From Duganella rivi (GTDB taxonomy: Bacteria; Pseudomonadota; Gammaproteobacteria; Burkholderiales; Burkholderiaceae_D), in assembly GCF_009857435.1 (NCBI RefSeq), contig NZ_WWCK01000002.1:846364-910363 (forward strand): DNA of 64,000 nt, read 5' to 3'. Below the pieces are notes generated by a model. The model was not told where the DNA came from. It made no database searches and saw nothing but the letters and a program-made list of their open reading frames with translations. Position 1 is the stretch's first letter. Every line of letters begins with the position of its first letter. Position numbers and translations under genes: made by a program. Shown piece after piece: positions 1 through 8,908 of the stretch.

Positions 1-524
1 CGCGCGCGGTCGCCCGACCACTCGGGCCGGGTCGGCACCTCGGAGTAGCTTTGCGGCGAGACATCGGCGCCGCCTTGCAGCACCAGTCCGTCGAGGTGCT
101 TGGCGTAGTCGCGCAGGCGGATGTTGGATGGATGCAGCAGCCCCTCGGTGTTCACGGTCGGTATCATGAACACCAGCACGTCGCGCGACATCACCCATTG
201 CGCGATCGATTCTTCAAGGTATTGCAGGTTCTTGCTGCGCAGGCCGGTAGCGCCGGGCTCGGGATGGAAGATGCGCGCCGAGACGCCGATGTGCAGCGGC
301 CGCTGGATGATGTGGCGCGTGGCCGCCGCCGCAATGCGCCGGTAGCGCGCCATGATGACGCGGCCCCACAGGCTGAACACGGTGTCGCCAGGATCGAGGT
401 AGCGCGGCGTATTTTGGTCGTGGCGGGTCTTGCGTTCGTGCTGGCGGCGGTCGCCGTGGTCGGAGGCGCGGCGTTGCTGCGTGGCCGGTTGCGGAGTGTG
501 GTCATCATCGGGGCCGGTGCTCAT
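1..524 (-). CDS. Class-I glutamine amidotransferase-like hydrolase (peptidase C26, PuuD-like), truncated by window edge
   Basis: Read on the minus strand from ATG at 524 and still open at base 1, so only the N-terminal ~174 residues are present. After a ~45-residue hydrophilic lead comes a segment HIGVSARIFHPE, then VLVFMIPTV and LDGLVLQGGADVSP followed by a Tyr. This order matches gamma-glutamyl-gamma-aminobutyrate hydrolases, which cleave the gamma-glutamyl bond of gamma-Glu-GABA in putrescine breakdown. The catalytic Cys-His-Glu triad would lie beyond the edge, so activity cannot be judged. An internal Met (MARYRRI) could be the true start, because the first ~45 residues are charged and poorly conserved-looking. 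It stands alone on its strand here. Confidence 0.7.
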   Translation of the reverse strand, partial: MSTGPDDDHTPQPATQQRRASDHGDRRQHERKTRHDQNTPRYLDPGDTVFSLWGRVIMARYRRIAAAATRHIIQRPLHIGVSARIFHPEPGATGLRSKNLQYLEESIAQWVMSRDVLVFMIPTVNTEGLLHPSNIRLRDYAKHLDGLVLQGGADVSPQSYSEVPTRPEWSGDRA

Positions 525-649
525 ACTGATTCCTGTCTGTCTCGGAAGGCTTCAGTGTGCCATACGTCAAAGTCATCAGTCGCCCGCTTCGGCGCCGCTG
601 GGTGAGGGCGCGCACGTAATCCCCGATGCGCGGCAGGTAAGCTGGCTGC

Positions 650-1111
650 ATGTTCGATCTAAGCTTACCTTGGTGGGAATTTATACTGCGCGGCGTGGTG
701 GTCTACAGCGCCTTGCTGGTATTGATGCGCCTGTCTGGCAAGCGCACGGTAGGCCAGTTCACGCCGTTCGATTTGCTGGTGGTGATGCTGCTCAGCGAGG
801 CGGTCTCGAATTCGCTTTCGGGCGGTGACGATTCGGTGGCCGGCGGCTTGCTGATCGCGTGCACCTTGATTGCATTGAACATGCTGCTGGCGTGGCTATC
901 GTCGCGCAGCAAGCGGCTGGCCAGCCTGATCGACGGCGACAGCGTGCTGCTCGGCCGCGACGGCCAGATTTACTACGGCGTGCTGAAAAAATGCCGCATC
1001 GCCGAAAGCGACGTCCACCAGGCCCTGCGCGAAGCCGACGTCGAACTCGCCCAAGCCCGCTGCATCTTCCTTGAAGCCGACGGCAGCATCACGGTGCTGG
1101 AGAAGAAATAG
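650..1111 (+). CDS. DUF421 (YetF/YcaP-like) membrane protein
   Basis: A 153-residue protein. Two or three hydrophobic segments in the first ~85 residues (WEFILRGVVVYSALLVLMRL, then LLVVMLLSEAVSN and GGLLIACTLIALNMLLAWL) precede a soluble C-terminal domain containing LIDGDSVLLGRDGQI. This is the arrangement of the DUF421 family, whose biochemical role is unknown. The conserved LSGKRTVGQFTPFDLLVV stretch is the family signature as I recall it. The shine-Dalgarno is weak (AGG 12 nt upstream). It ends 2 bp before the convergent flagellar-rod-like gene. Confidence 0.8.
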   Translation: MFDLSLPWWEFILRGVVVYSALLVLMRLSGKRTVGQFTPFDLLVVMLLSEAVSNSLSGGDDSVAGGLLIACTLIALNMLLAWLSSRSKRLASLIDGDSVLLGRDGQIYYGVLKKCRIAESDVHQALREADVELAQARCIFLEADGSITVLEKK

Positions 1112-1113
1112 CG

Positions 1114-1440
1114 TTACGCCCTGATGTCGATCAGGGTGCCAAGATTCTGGTCAGCGGCTTGAATCACTTTGGCCGACAAGTCGAATTGCGCTTTGTAGAC
1201 CAGCGAGTTGGTGGTTTCCACTGCGAGGTTGGTCGCGCTCGGCGCTTCAACTTGCAGCAGTTCCTGGCCCCGTATGGAAATCGAGACGCCGCTGCCGGCC
1301 GGCGCGCTTTCCTGGAATACCGCCTGCGACGGCTGGAAACCCTGGGTGCCGATGTTGGCGATCGCGTGCGCGCTATTGCCCAACGCGCGCTCGGCGGCGT
1401 TGAGACCGGTCACTCCAGAACTAAGCGCGGCGATGGCCAT
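1114..1440 (-). CDS. Orphan flagellar basal-body rod/hook-like protein
   Basis: 108 residues. ATG at 1440 is chosen because AAGGGAA sits just upstream; a longer frame to 1542 has no such support. The N-terminus (ALSSGVTGLNAAERALGNSA then IANIGTQGFQ) is the Flg_bb_rod motif, and the C-terminus (AKVIQAADQNLGTLIDIRA) is the Flg_bbr_C motif, separated by only ~45 residues. Rod proteins FlgB, FlgC, FlgF and FlgG share this coiled-coil termini plan but are longer and sit in flagellar operons. None is nearby, so this is an isolated minimal paralogue. Its role is unknown; it may be a rod-like accessory protein or a relic. Confidence 0.75.
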   Translation of the reverse strand: MAIAALSSGVTGLNAAERALGNSAHAIANIGTQGFQPSQAVFQESAPAGSGVSISIRGQELLQVEAPSATNLAVETTNSLVYKAQFDLSAKVIQAADQNLGTLIDIRA

Positions 1441-1571
1441 GATATTTCCCTTCGGCAAGAAGACTCCAGTGTACACCGCAACGTAAGCTGTTGCAATTTC
1501 CATTGGCAGCTTGATAATATCGTGGGGCAGGCGTAGGATCAAACTAGATACATCCTTGAAAGTTACTGGCC

Positions 1572-2426
1572 ATGCGCTACCTTTTACTCATCGTCTGCTG
1601 GTGGTGCGGCGTGGCGCTGGCGGCGCCGACGACCGTGTATTACCCGCGCGTGGAAAGCGACGGCGACAATGGCGAATACGGCATCGCCTTGCTGCAGCTG
1701 GCCTTGGCCAAGGCTGGCGGCGAGTACCGCGCCGAGGTGTCGCCGCTGGGCATGCAGCAAAACCGCGCGCTGACCGAACTGCAATCGCCGCAAGGCCGCA
1801 TCGACGTGGTGGGCACCATGACCTCGGCCGAGCGCGAAACCAAGCTGCTGCCGATCCGCATTCCCATGACGCGCGGCCTGATCGGCTGGCGCATCGGCCT
1901 GCTGCGCTCGGATCACAGGGATCTGCTGCAATCGGTGCGCGGCCTGGACGACCTCAAACACTTCAACGCCGGGCAGGGCCACGACTGGCCGGATCTGCAA
2001 ATCCTGCGCCACAGCGGCGTGCCGGTGCAGCCGATTACCATCTACCACACGCTGTTCGGCATGCTGAACGCCAACCGCATCGACTGGGTGCCGCGCTCGG
2101 TCAATGAGATTTGGCGCGAGGTGGCCCGCCATCCCGAGCTGGTGGTCGATCCTTACGTGGTGGTGCGCTACCCGACCGCCGATTACTTCTTCGTCAATCG
2201 CAACAACTCGGCACTGGCGGAGGCGATCCGGCGCGGCCTGGAGACGGCCTTGGCCGATGGCAGCTTCGAGAAGCTGTTTTACGTCCACTACGGTGCGCTG
2301 ATCCGGCAAGCGCGCCTGGACAAACGGGTGCTGATCCAGCTGCCGAATCCGCTGCTGTCGCCGGCCACGCCGCTGCAACGCAAAGAACTTTGGTTCACGC
2401 TGGACGACCTGAAACGTATCCCATAA
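1572..2426 (+). CDS. Periplasmic substrate-binding-like protein (SBP_bac_3 type), solitary
   Basis: 284 residues with a clear Sec signal peptide (MRYLLLIVCWWCGVALAAPT). The mature part reads like a family-3 solute-binding fold: YGIALLQLALAKAGGEYRAE near the start, RIDVVGTMTSAERETKLLPI in the middle, and EAIRRGLETALADGSFEKLF near the end, the usual final helix of these proteins. No permease or ATPase gene adjoins it, so it may be a stand-alone sensor or binding protein rather than part of an ABC importer. The ligand cannot be inferred. Confidence 0.6.
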   Translation: MRYLLLIVCWWCGVALAAPTTVYYPRVESDGDNGEYGIALLQLALAKAGGEYRAEVSPLGMQQNRALTELQSPQGRIDVVGTMTSAERETKLLPIRIPMTRGLIGWRIGLLRSDHRDLLQSVRGLDDLKHFNAGQGHDWPDLQILRHSGVPVQPITIYHTLFGMLNANRIDWVPRSVNEIWREVARHPELVVDPYVVVRYPTADYFFVNRNNSALAEAIRRGLETALADGSFEKLFYVHYGALIRQARLDKRVLIQLPNPLLSPATPLQRKELWFTLDDLKRIP

Positions 2427-2493
2427 CAATTGCACTTGTGCTATTCTTGCGCCCGATATTGTTCATAAGAAACACTTATTGGGGAAAAACTGC

Positions 2494-4125
2494 ATGGCTT
2501 TGTTGGACTTTCTAGAGAAGGAACGCACCGTCGCCGGTGCCGGATTCAATCGTTGGCTGGTGCCGCCTGCGGCGCTGGCAATTCACCTGTGCATTGGCAT
2601 GGCCTATGGCTTCTCGGTGTTCTGGCTGCCGCTGTCGAAGGCGCTGGGCATCAAGGAATCGCTGGCGTGCCCGGCCGATATCGGCGTGCTGGAACGCATC
2701 CTGTCGTCCAGCTGCGACTGGCAGATTTCCATGCTGGGCTGGATGTACACCATGTTCTTCGTGTTCCTCGGTTTGTCCGCGTGGTTGTTCGGCGGCTGGC
2801 TGGAACACGCCGGCCCGCGCAAGGCCGGCGTGGTGTCGGCCGTGTGCTGGTGCGGCGGCCTGGTGATCTCGGCGCTGGGCGTGTACCAGCACCAGATCTG
2901 GCTGATGTGGCTGGGTTCCGGCGTGATCGGCGGTATCGGCCTGGGCCTGGGCTACATCTCGCCGGTGTCGACCCTGATTAAATGGTTCCCGGATCGCCGC
3001 GGCATGGCAACCGGCATGGCCATCATGGGCTTTGGCGGCGGCGCCATGATCGGCGCGCCGCTGGCCGACAAGCTGATGAAATACTTCGCCACCCCGGATT
3101 CGGTGGGCGTGTGGCAAACCTTCCTGGTCATGGCTGCGATTTACTTCGTGTTCATGATGGCCGGCGCGCTGTCCTACCGCGTGCCGCCAACCGGCTGGAA
3201 ACCAGCAGGCTGGACGCCGCCTGCCACCAACGCCAACGCGATGATCACCACCCGCCACGTGCACGCGAGCAAGGTGTGGGGCATTCCGCAATTCTGGCTG
3301 GTGTGGCTGGTGCTGTGCTTGAACGTGACCGCCGGTATCGGCATCCTGGGCATGGCGTCGCCGCTGCTGCAAGAAATCTTCGGCGGCCAGTTGCTGGGCG
3401 TGGCCAAGACTTTCAATGAACTCGATACCGCGCAGAAAGCGCAGATCGCGGCGATTGCTGCGGGCTTCACCGGCTTGCTGTCGCTGTTCAACATCGGCGG
3501 CCGCTTCGTGTGGGCGTCGTGCTCGGACTATCTGGGCCGCAAGGCGACTTACGGCATCTTCTTCGTGCTGGGCCTGGGCTTGTACGCGTCGATTCCGTCG
3601 ATGGCGCATGGCGCGCACCTGGCGCTGTTCGTTGGCTTCTTCTGCATCATCCTGTCGATGTACGGCGGCGGCTTTGCTACCGTACCTGCTTACCTGGCTG
3701 ATTTGTTCGGCACGCAGATGGTGGGCGCGATCCACGGCCGCCTGCTGACCGCGTGGGCGGCTGCCGGCGTGTTCGGCCCGATCCTGGTCAACTACGTGCG
3801 CGAGTACCAAATCGCCAACGGCGTGCCGAAAGCGCAAGCCTACGACATCACCATGTACGTGCTGGCCGGCCTGCTGGTGGTTGGCTTGATCTGCAATCTG
3901 CTGGTGCGTCCGGTGGCCGACAAGCACTTCATGACCGACGCCGAACTGGCCGCCGAGAAGAAGCTGGCGCACGAGCGTGATGCAGCGGCGGCGACCGGCG
4001 CGGCAGTGGCGTCGAACGGCGTGACCAGCCCGGTGGCGGTGGCCTTCGGCTGGCTGGCCGTTGGCATTCCGCTGGCGATCGGCGTTGCCATTACCGTGCA
4101 AAAAGCCTCGGTGCTATTTAAATAA
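2494..4125 (+). CDS. OFA-family MFS transporter (oxalate/formate antiporter-like)
   Basis: 543 residues from ATG 2494, which follows GGGGAAA at 8-nt spacing; an in-frame TTG at 2479 is less likely. It shows twelve hydrophobic helices, with FNRWLVPPAALAIHLCIGMA at the start, the MFS inter-helix motif KWFPDRRGMATGMAIMGFG in the N-half, and DYLGRKATYGIFF in the C-half. WFPDRRG and the phrase LADLFGTQMVGAIHGRLLTA are typical of the oxalate:formate antiporter family. A ~45-residue insertion between helices (APPxTGWKP-like) is also usual. It is followed by a terminator. The substrate is unproven; many OFA proteins carry other monocarboxylates. Confidence 0.85.
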   Translation: MALLDFLEKERTVAGAGFNRWLVPPAALAIHLCIGMAYGFSVFWLPLSKALGIKESLACPADIGVLERILSSSCDWQISMLGWMYTMFFVFLGLSAWLFGGWLEHAGPRKAGVVSAVCWCGGLVISALGVYQHQIWLMWLGSGVIGGIGLGLGYISPVSTLIKWFPDRRGMATGMAIMGFGGGAMIGAPLADKLMKYFATPDSVGVWQTFLVMAAIYFVFMMAGALSYRVPPTGWKPAGWTPPATNANAMITTRHVHASKVWGIPQFWLVWLVLCLNVTAGIGILGMASPLLQEIFGGQLLGVAKTFNELDTAQKAQIAAIAAGFTGLLSLFNIGGRFVWASCSDYLGRKATYGIFFVLGLGLYASIPSMAHGAHLALFVGFFCIILSMYGGGFATVPAYLADLFGTQMVGAIHGRLLTAWAAAGVFGPILVNYVREYQIANGVPKAQAYDITMYVLAGLLVVGLICNLLVRPVADKHFMTDAELAAEKKLAHERDAAAATGAAVASNGVTSPVAVAFGWLAVGIPLAIGVAITVQKASVLFK

Positions 4126-4149
4126 CACGGTAGAATTAAACTCCAGCTT

Positions 4150-4174
4150 ACGGGACCGCTGACGGCCCCGTTTT
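4150..4174 (+). terminator. Rho-independent terminator after the OFA transporter
   Basis: Arms ACGGGACCG (4150-4158) and CGGCCCCGT (4163-4171) form a nine-step stem with one mismatch and a CTGA loop, followed by four Ts. It lies between the MFS gene and the ABC ATPase gene, so the two are probably separate transcripts. Confidence 0.7.
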
Positions 4175-4189
4175 CATTTCAGGAGTGCC

Positions 4190-5068
4190 ATGCTCGAACT
4201 ACGCAATGTTGTGAAGGTTTATGGGAAAAATGTCCGTGCCGTGGACGACGTTAACCTGGAGCTGCCGTCCGGCGTGACGGCGCTGATCGGCCACAACGGC
4301 GCCGGCAAGACCACGCTGATGCAGATGATCGCCACCATCGCCAGGCCCACCGGTGGGCAGATCTTGCTGGAGGGCGTAGACATCGTCAAACAGCCCGACG
4401 CCATGCGGGCGCGGCTTGGCTTCCTGCCGCAGGATTTCGGCGTGTATCCGAACCTGAGCGCGCTGGAGTTCATGCAGTATTTCGCCGCGCTCAAGGGCGT
4501 GCGTGATCCGGCGCGGATTCGCCGCTTGCTGGAACTGGTCAACCTGCACGACCATGCCGATCGCCAGGCGGCCGGGTTCTCCGGCGGCATGAAGCGCCGG
4601 CTCGGTATCGCTCAGGCGCTGCTCAATGATCCCGATGTGCTGATCGTCGACGAGCCGACCGCCGGCCTCGATCCAGAGGAGCGGCTGCGCTTCCGCCACC
4701 TATTGTCCGAGATTGGCCTGCGCAAGCTGGTGCTGCTATCGACCCACATCGTGTCCGATATTGAAAACATGGCGGGCCGGCTGGCCGTCATGAACCAAGG
4801 CCGGCTGGTGGCCTGCGACACGCCGGACAGCTTTGTGCAGCGGGCGCGCAGCCAGGTGTGGTCGGTCACCGTGCCGACCCAGGATTACGAGCGGCTGAGC
4901 GCAGGGCTGCAGGTGCTGCAGGCGCAGCGCCATGCAGAGGGCGTCACGCTGCGCATCGCCCATCCAACGGCGCCGCTGGCCGGCGCCTTGCCCGCCGAGC
5001 CGACGCTGGAGGAAGCCCTGATGACGCAGCGTTACGCCGTGCGCGAGCGCCAGGATCTGGCGGCATGA
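4190..5068 (+). CDS. ABC transporter ATP-binding protein (exporter type)
   Basis: 292 residues. Walker A GHNGAGKT is at about 34-41, the Q-loop is in LGFLPQDFG, the signature is FSGGMKRRLGIAQALLND, Walker B VLIVDEPTAGLDPEE is near 150, and the switch is LLSTHIVSD. The LPQDFGVYPNLSALEFM pattern is usual for ABC-2 type exporters. The C-terminal ~80 residues form the accessory domain of this subfamily. AGGAG precedes the ATG. Its stop overlaps the next start (ATGA), so it is translationally coupled to the permease and the pair makes one exporter of unknown cargo. Confidence 0.92.
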   Translation: MLELRNVVKVYGKNVRAVDDVNLELPSGVTALIGHNGAGKTTLMQMIATIARPTGGQILLEGVDIVKQPDAMRARLGFLPQDFGVYPNLSALEFMQYFAALKGVRDPARIRRLLELVNLHDHADRQAAGFSGGMKRRLGIAQALLNDPDVLIVDEPTAGLDPEERLRFRHLLSEIGLRKLVLLSTHIVSDIENMAGRLAVMNQGRLVACDTPDSFVQRARSQVWSVTVPTQDYERLSAGLQVLQAQRHAEGVTLRIAHPTAPLAGALPAEPTLEEALMTQRYAVRERQDLAA

Positions 5069-6654
5069 CGGCGGCCTTTACGCCGCACGGCGGCGCCGCG
5101 CTCAAGGTATTGTTGCTGACCGAGGTGCGCCTGCGTATGCGCCGCCCTGGCACGCTGGTGGCGGTGCTGGCGTTGATTGTGCTGACCTGGCTGATGGTCG
5201 GCGACCCCGCCAAGGGCCAGGCCATGATTGTCAGCGACAACGTGCGTGTGGCGTACACCAGCATCAGCCTGGCGATGGGCAGCGCGGCACTGACCGGCCT
5301 GTTCTTCGGCCTGGCCGGCTTCTACCTGGCGCGCGGCCGCATGGGCGAAGATGTGCGCAGCGGTATCGGCGCGGTGCTGGCCGCCACGCCGTTGGCGTCC
5401 GCCGTGTTCCTGCTGGGACGCTGGCTGGGCAACGCGGCCTATTTGTGCGCCCTGTTGCTGATTTTCCTGGCCACCATGCTGGTGCTGCATGTGCTGCGCG
5501 GCGACGGTCCGGTGCAGCTGGCGATTTATTTGCAGACCTATGCGCTGGTGCTGTTGCCGCTGGTGTTCTTCACCGCCAGCATGGTGCTGCTGTTCGACGC
5601 CTGGCCGCCGCTGATGGGCAAGGGCGGCGACGTGCTGTACTTCCTGGTGTGGGTGGCACAACTCTCGGTGGGCGCTGTGTCCGCCGGCGAACGCAACGGC
5701 TGGCAGCCCTTGATGCTGCTGGATTTCTCGGGCCTCGGCGCGATCGTCGGCGCGATCCAGCAGGTGCTGCCATCGCAAGGCCTGGTGATCGGCGGCGGCG
5801 ACTTCGACCCGGCGCGCGCGCCACGCGTGTTGCCGGACGCCCTGTGGACATTGACCATGGTGTGGAGCCGGCTCGGCAGCGCCTTGCTGGCCTTGCTGCC
5901 TTTGCTGCCGGCGCTGCTGCTGTTCCACCGTTTTTCGCCAGACCGGGTGCGGGCGCGGTCGGTGCGCGGCGGCTGGTCGCCGCTGGCGCTGCTGAATCGC
6001 TGGCTGCAACCGTGCGCGCGCCTGGTGCGGCCATTGTTCGGCCTGGCCGCGCGGGTGCCGGGTGTCGCTGGCCAGGCGCTGACGCAACTGGCCTTAACGC
6101 TGGTCGTCAATCCGGTGGCGCTGCTGGCGGCACTGGTGCTGCTGGTGGCTGGCTGCGTGGCCGGCAGCACGCAGCTGGGGACGGTCGTCTGCGTGGCGAT
6201 CCTGTTGTGGGGCGTGCTCATCAGCGACATCAGCGTGCGCGATGCGGAGTACGACGTCGAAGCCTTGAACGCCGCCACGCCCGGCGGCCGCCTGCGTGCC
6301 TACGCGGCGCAATGGATGGCCAGCGTCGCGCTGGCGCTGCTATTCACCGCGCCGGCATTGCTGCGCTGGCTGGCGCAGGCGCCGCTGCGGGCACTGGCGT
6401 TGCTGGCCGGCGTGCTGGCCTTGTCGGCGGCCGCCGCCTTGCTGGGCACCTGGAGCCGTACCGCGCGCTTGTTCCTGGCCTTGTTCCTGTTCGGCATGTA
6501 CGTGGCGACACAGGCGGCGAGCGTGCCGTGGTGGGATGTAGCCGGCTTCAACGGCGCGGCGACGCCGGCGTCGGTGGTCTGTTATGGCTTGGCGGCCCTG
6601 CTGTTATTTGCGTGCGGCATCGTGACGCAGCAACAGCGCCTGACGGGGAAGTAG
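5065..6654 (+). CDS. ABC transporter permease (ABC-2-like membrane subunit)
   Basis: 529 residues from ATG 5065, overlapping the ATPase stop by 4 nt; longer upstream readings run through the ATPase gene in another frame and are rejected. About twelve hydrophobic segments are seen, starting with TLVAVLALIVLTWLMVG after a cytoplasmic lead (LKVLLLTEVRLRMRRPG). A first bundle, a ~100-residue loop (residues ~215-290) and a second bundle give the appearance of two fused half permeases. It has no nucleotide-binding motifs. It should pair with the preceding ATPase. The substrate is unknown. Confidence 0.85.
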   Translation: MTAAFTPHGGAALKVLLLTEVRLRMRRPGTLVAVLALIVLTWLMVGDPAKGQAMIVSDNVRVAYTSISLAMGSAALTGLFFGLAGFYLARGRMGEDVRSGIGAVLAATPLASAVFLLGRWLGNAAYLCALLLIFLATMLVLHVLRGDGPVQLAIYLQTYALVLLPLVFFTASMVLLFDAWPPLMGKGGDVLYFLVWVAQLSVGAVSAGERNGWQPLMLLDFSGLGAIVGAIQQVLPSQGLVIGGGDFDPARAPRVLPDALWTLTMVWSRLGSALLALLPLLPALLLFHRFSPDRVRARSVRGGWSPLALLNRWLQPCARLVRPLFGLAARVPGVAGQALTQLALTLVVNPVALLAALVLLVAGCVAGSTQLGTVVCVAILLWGVLISDISVRDAEYDVEALNAATPGGRLRAYAAQWMASVALALLFTAPALLRWLAQAPLRALALLAGVLALSAAAALLGTWSRTARLFLALFLFGMYVATQAASVPWWDVAGFNGAATPASVVCYGLAALLLFACGIVTQQQRLTGK

Positions 6655-6765
6655 CGACACGTTTGACGCAGATCAAACGAGGCCGATCGAGCTAACGTAG
6701 CCTTGATGTTCGCGCTGCAATCGCAGTGCGAATAACTCCCGGCACTTAACTTTCGAGGCAAATCC

Positions 6766-7407
6766 ATGTATCCATTCTCCCAAACTGTCACCCCTGCAGC
6801 AAAAACGCACCTGGAAGCGCAACTGTCGTTCTTCAACGATATGTCCAAATCGCTGTTCCGCACCGTTCAACAGTACAGCGACCTGAATATCCAGCTGGCG
6901 CAAACCCTGCTGGAAGAAACCACGCAGGCCGGCCAGCAGGTCATCACCGCCCATCGTCCGACCGAGGCGCTGGCCGCAGCCGCGGCCCATGCCCAGCCAG
7001 CCGCTGAAAAGCTGCGCGCTTATCAGCAGCACCTGTCCCGTATTGCTGCCGACACGCACGTTGATCTGTCCAAGGTCGCTGAAGAGCACGTGCAGGAAAC
7101 CAGCCGCACCGCCAAGGCGCTGGCCGACGAAGTGGCGCGCGTCACGTCGGAAGAAACGGAAAAAAACCTGCGTAAGCACCAGGATGCGGTGGAGCGCTTC
7201 ACCGATCCGTTCTCGTTCAACAAAGATGGCGCTCAGCAATCGCGTGGTAACGAGGGGCGCGGCAGCCAGACCCTGCAAAGCGGCCAGAGCGGCGCCGACG
7301 GCCGTGAAAGCGGCAATATGCAGGGCGGCCAAGCGACGGCGGCGCAAACCGCTGCGCAAGCTGCCAGCCAAAGCGGCAAACAGACTGGCGCCCGTAAAGA
7401 GACTTAA
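6766..7407 (+). CDS. phaP: Phasin family protein (polyhydroxyalkanoate granule-associated)
   Basis: 213 residues. The N-terminal ~110 residues are helical and amphipathic (LEAQLSFFNDMSKSLFRTVQ, LNIQLAQTLLEETTQAGQQV), as in the betaproteobacterial phasin_2 family that coats PHA granules. The C-terminal ~75 residues are low-complexity and rich in Gln, Gly, Ser and Ala (RGNEGRGSQTLQSGQSG), probably disordered. A strong terminator follows. No PHA synthase gene is in the window. Confidence 0.88.
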   Translation: MYPFSQTVTPAAKTHLEAQLSFFNDMSKSLFRTVQQYSDLNIQLAQTLLEETTQAGQQVITAHRPTEALAAAAAHAQPAAEKLRAYQQHLSRIAADTHVDLSKVAEEHVQETSRTAKALADEVARVTSEETEKNLRKHQDAVERFTDPFSFNKDGAQQSRGNEGRGSQTLQSGQSGADGRESGNMQGGQATAAQTAAQAASQSGKQTGARKET

Positions 7408-7430
7408 TCTTCAACATTGAGTTGAATGTG

Positions 7431-7472
7431 CCGCGCCGCGCGGAGCTGATTCGCGTGGCGCGGTATTTTTTT
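7431..7472 (+). terminator. Strong Rho-independent terminator after the phasin gene
   Basis: Arms CCGCGCCGCGCG (7431-7442) and CGCGTGGCGCGG (7452-7463) pair over all twelve positions with one G-T, with a 9-nt loop, followed by TATTTTTTT. Confidence 0.85.
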
Positions 7473-7516
7473 GTGCCTTGGATTATCATGCTGAGCTTGA
7501 TGTCTGGAGATTTATG

Positions 7517-7975
7517 ATGAACCAATCCTCTCAAGCGCAGCCGGAGTCGCTGCATATCGTTTGTCCGCATTGCGATGCGGTGAATCGCGTGCCGGCCGCC
7601 AAGCTGGCGGCGCAGCCGGTGTGCGGCAAGTGCCAGAAGGCCTTGTTCACTGGTGCGCCGGTAGACTTGACCAGTGCCCGGTTTTTGAAGCATATCGAGC
7701 GTAGCGATATTCCGGTGCTGGTTGATTTCTGGGCGCCGTGGTGCGGCCCGTGCCGCACGATGGCGCCGTTTTATGCGCAGGCCGCGCAGCGGCTGGAGCC
7801 GCAGTTCCGCGTGGTGAAGGTGGATACCGAGCAGGCGCAGGACTTGGCGGCGCGTTATGCGATACGCAGTATTCCGACGCTGGCTTTGTTCAAGGGCGGG
7901 CGCGAGGTGGCGCGGCAGCCGGGCGCGATGGATGCGCAGAATATTGTCGCTTGGACGATGCAGAATAATCGCTGA
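7517..7975 (+). CDS. trxC: Thioredoxin 2 (TrxC)
   Basis: 152 residues from the second of two adjacent ATGs (7514 and 7517); GGAG at 7506-7509 fits 7517 better. An N-terminal zinc ribbon with two CxxC pairs (C16/C19 and C36/C39) precedes a thioredoxin fold carrying the redox motif WCGPC (C76/C79), with the cis-Pro in SIPTLALF. This two-part plan defines TrxC, a cytoplasmic disulfide reductase in which the zinc site is redox sensitive in studied homologues. It ends 24 bp before the convergent mdcH. Confidence 0.95.
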   Translation: MNQSSQAQPESLHIVCPHCDAVNRVPAAKLAAQPVCGKCQKALFTGAPVDLTSARFLKHIERSDIPVLVDFWAPWCGPCRTMAPFYAQAAQRLEPQFRVVKVDTEQAQDLAARYAIRSIPTLALFKGGREVARQPGAMDAQNIVAWTMQNNR

Positions 7976-7999
7976 GCTGAGCTGCTTCGACTGCGCCGG

Positions 8000-8908
8000 C
8001 TAGCTTTCGCTGGCGCGGTCTAGCCATTTCTTGATGCCGTCCAGCGTGCGGAAGTCGGCCACCGAGCGGGTGTTGATGTGCGGGTGGCGGTTTTGCAGCA
8101 TGCGCGAGAGGGCGCTGCCGGGGCCGAGTTCCAGTGCGACCGTGATACCCGCTTCGGCGAAAGCGTCCATGCAGGCGAGCCAGCGGATTTTTTCCGCGAG
8201 TTGGCGCGAGAGTGTGTCGACCGCGCGGGCCTGGTCGTTGACTGGGGCCGCGTCTATGCCGGCCAATACGGGCGCTTGTGGCGGCTGGAACGTGGCTGCT
8301 TGCAAGGCTTGTGCGAAAGGCTCAACGGCGTTTTGCATGTAGGGCGTGTGCGACGCTACGGCTACCGGCAGGCGTTTGCTGCGCGCGCCGTGTGTTTCGA
8401 TGGCTTGCTGTAGCGCGGTTGCTTGTTCTGCCGGGCCGCCGACGATGCAAGTATCTTCTCCTGTTTCGATGCTGAGATGATAGCCGTGCGTGGCGGCCAA
8501 AGTGCTGGCGCTGGCGAGCGTTAGGCCGGTAATGGTCAGTAGTGCTTGGCCGGGTGCGGCGCGCTGGCAGTCGTCCATCAACTGCGCGCGTTGGGCTGCC
8601 AGTGCGACGGCTTGCTCGGACGTGAGCGCGCCAGCCACGGCGTGCGCAGAGAGTTCGCCGATGCTGTAGCCGGCCACCAGCGCTGGCGGCGGTGCGGTGT
8701 CGCGGATGGCTTCCCACATGCTCAGCGTGGCCGCGACGATGAGCGGCTGGGCGATGCGGTTGGCGTAGATGTCGGCTGGCTGCGGTAGGCCCGCGAGCAG
8801 GCGGTCTACGAGGGTGTTGGCTGCGGGGTGCGTGCGGGCGAGGTCGAACATGGCAGGATGCTGGTCGCCTTGTCCGGGGCAGAGCAGCAGCAGGCGCGCG
8901 CGGCTCAT
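8000..8908 (-). CDS. mdcH: Malonate decarboxylase epsilon subunit, malonyl-CoA:ACP transacylase
   Basis: 302 residues, last gene of the mdc operon. The start has LLLLCPGQGDQHPAMFDLA, the acyltransferase N-terminal motif; the nucleophile elbow is VAGYSIGELSAHA (Ser in GYSIG), and the catalytic His is likely in VASHTPYM. MdcH loads malonyl groups from malonyl-CoA onto the special acyl carrier MdcC to prime the enzyme. Its start overlaps the mdcB stop by 4 nt (ATGA). Confidence 0.93.
   Translation of the reverse strand: MSRARLLLLCPGQGDQHPAMFDLARTHPAANTLVDRLLAGLPQPADIYANRIAQPLIVAATLSMWEAIRDTAPPPALVAGYSIGELSAHAVAGALTSEQAVALAAQRAQLMDDCQRAAPGQALLTITGLTLASASTLAATHGYHLSIETGEDTCIVGGPAEQATALQQAIETHGARSKRLPVAVASHTPYMQNAVEPFAQALQAATFQPPQAPVLAGIDAAPVNDQARAVDTLSRQLAEKIRWLACMDAFAEAGITVALELGPGSALSRMLQNRHPHINTRSVADFRTLDGIKKWLDRASES

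Noticed and set aside
2512..4101. Long antisense open frame under the OFA transporter gene
   Set aside because: High GC produces long spurious frames. Its translation is His/Arg/Gln-rich with no domain, while the plus-strand protein is a clear MFS carrier. The same applies to long antisense frames under the ABC permease, mdcA, the aminopeptidase and the large kinases.
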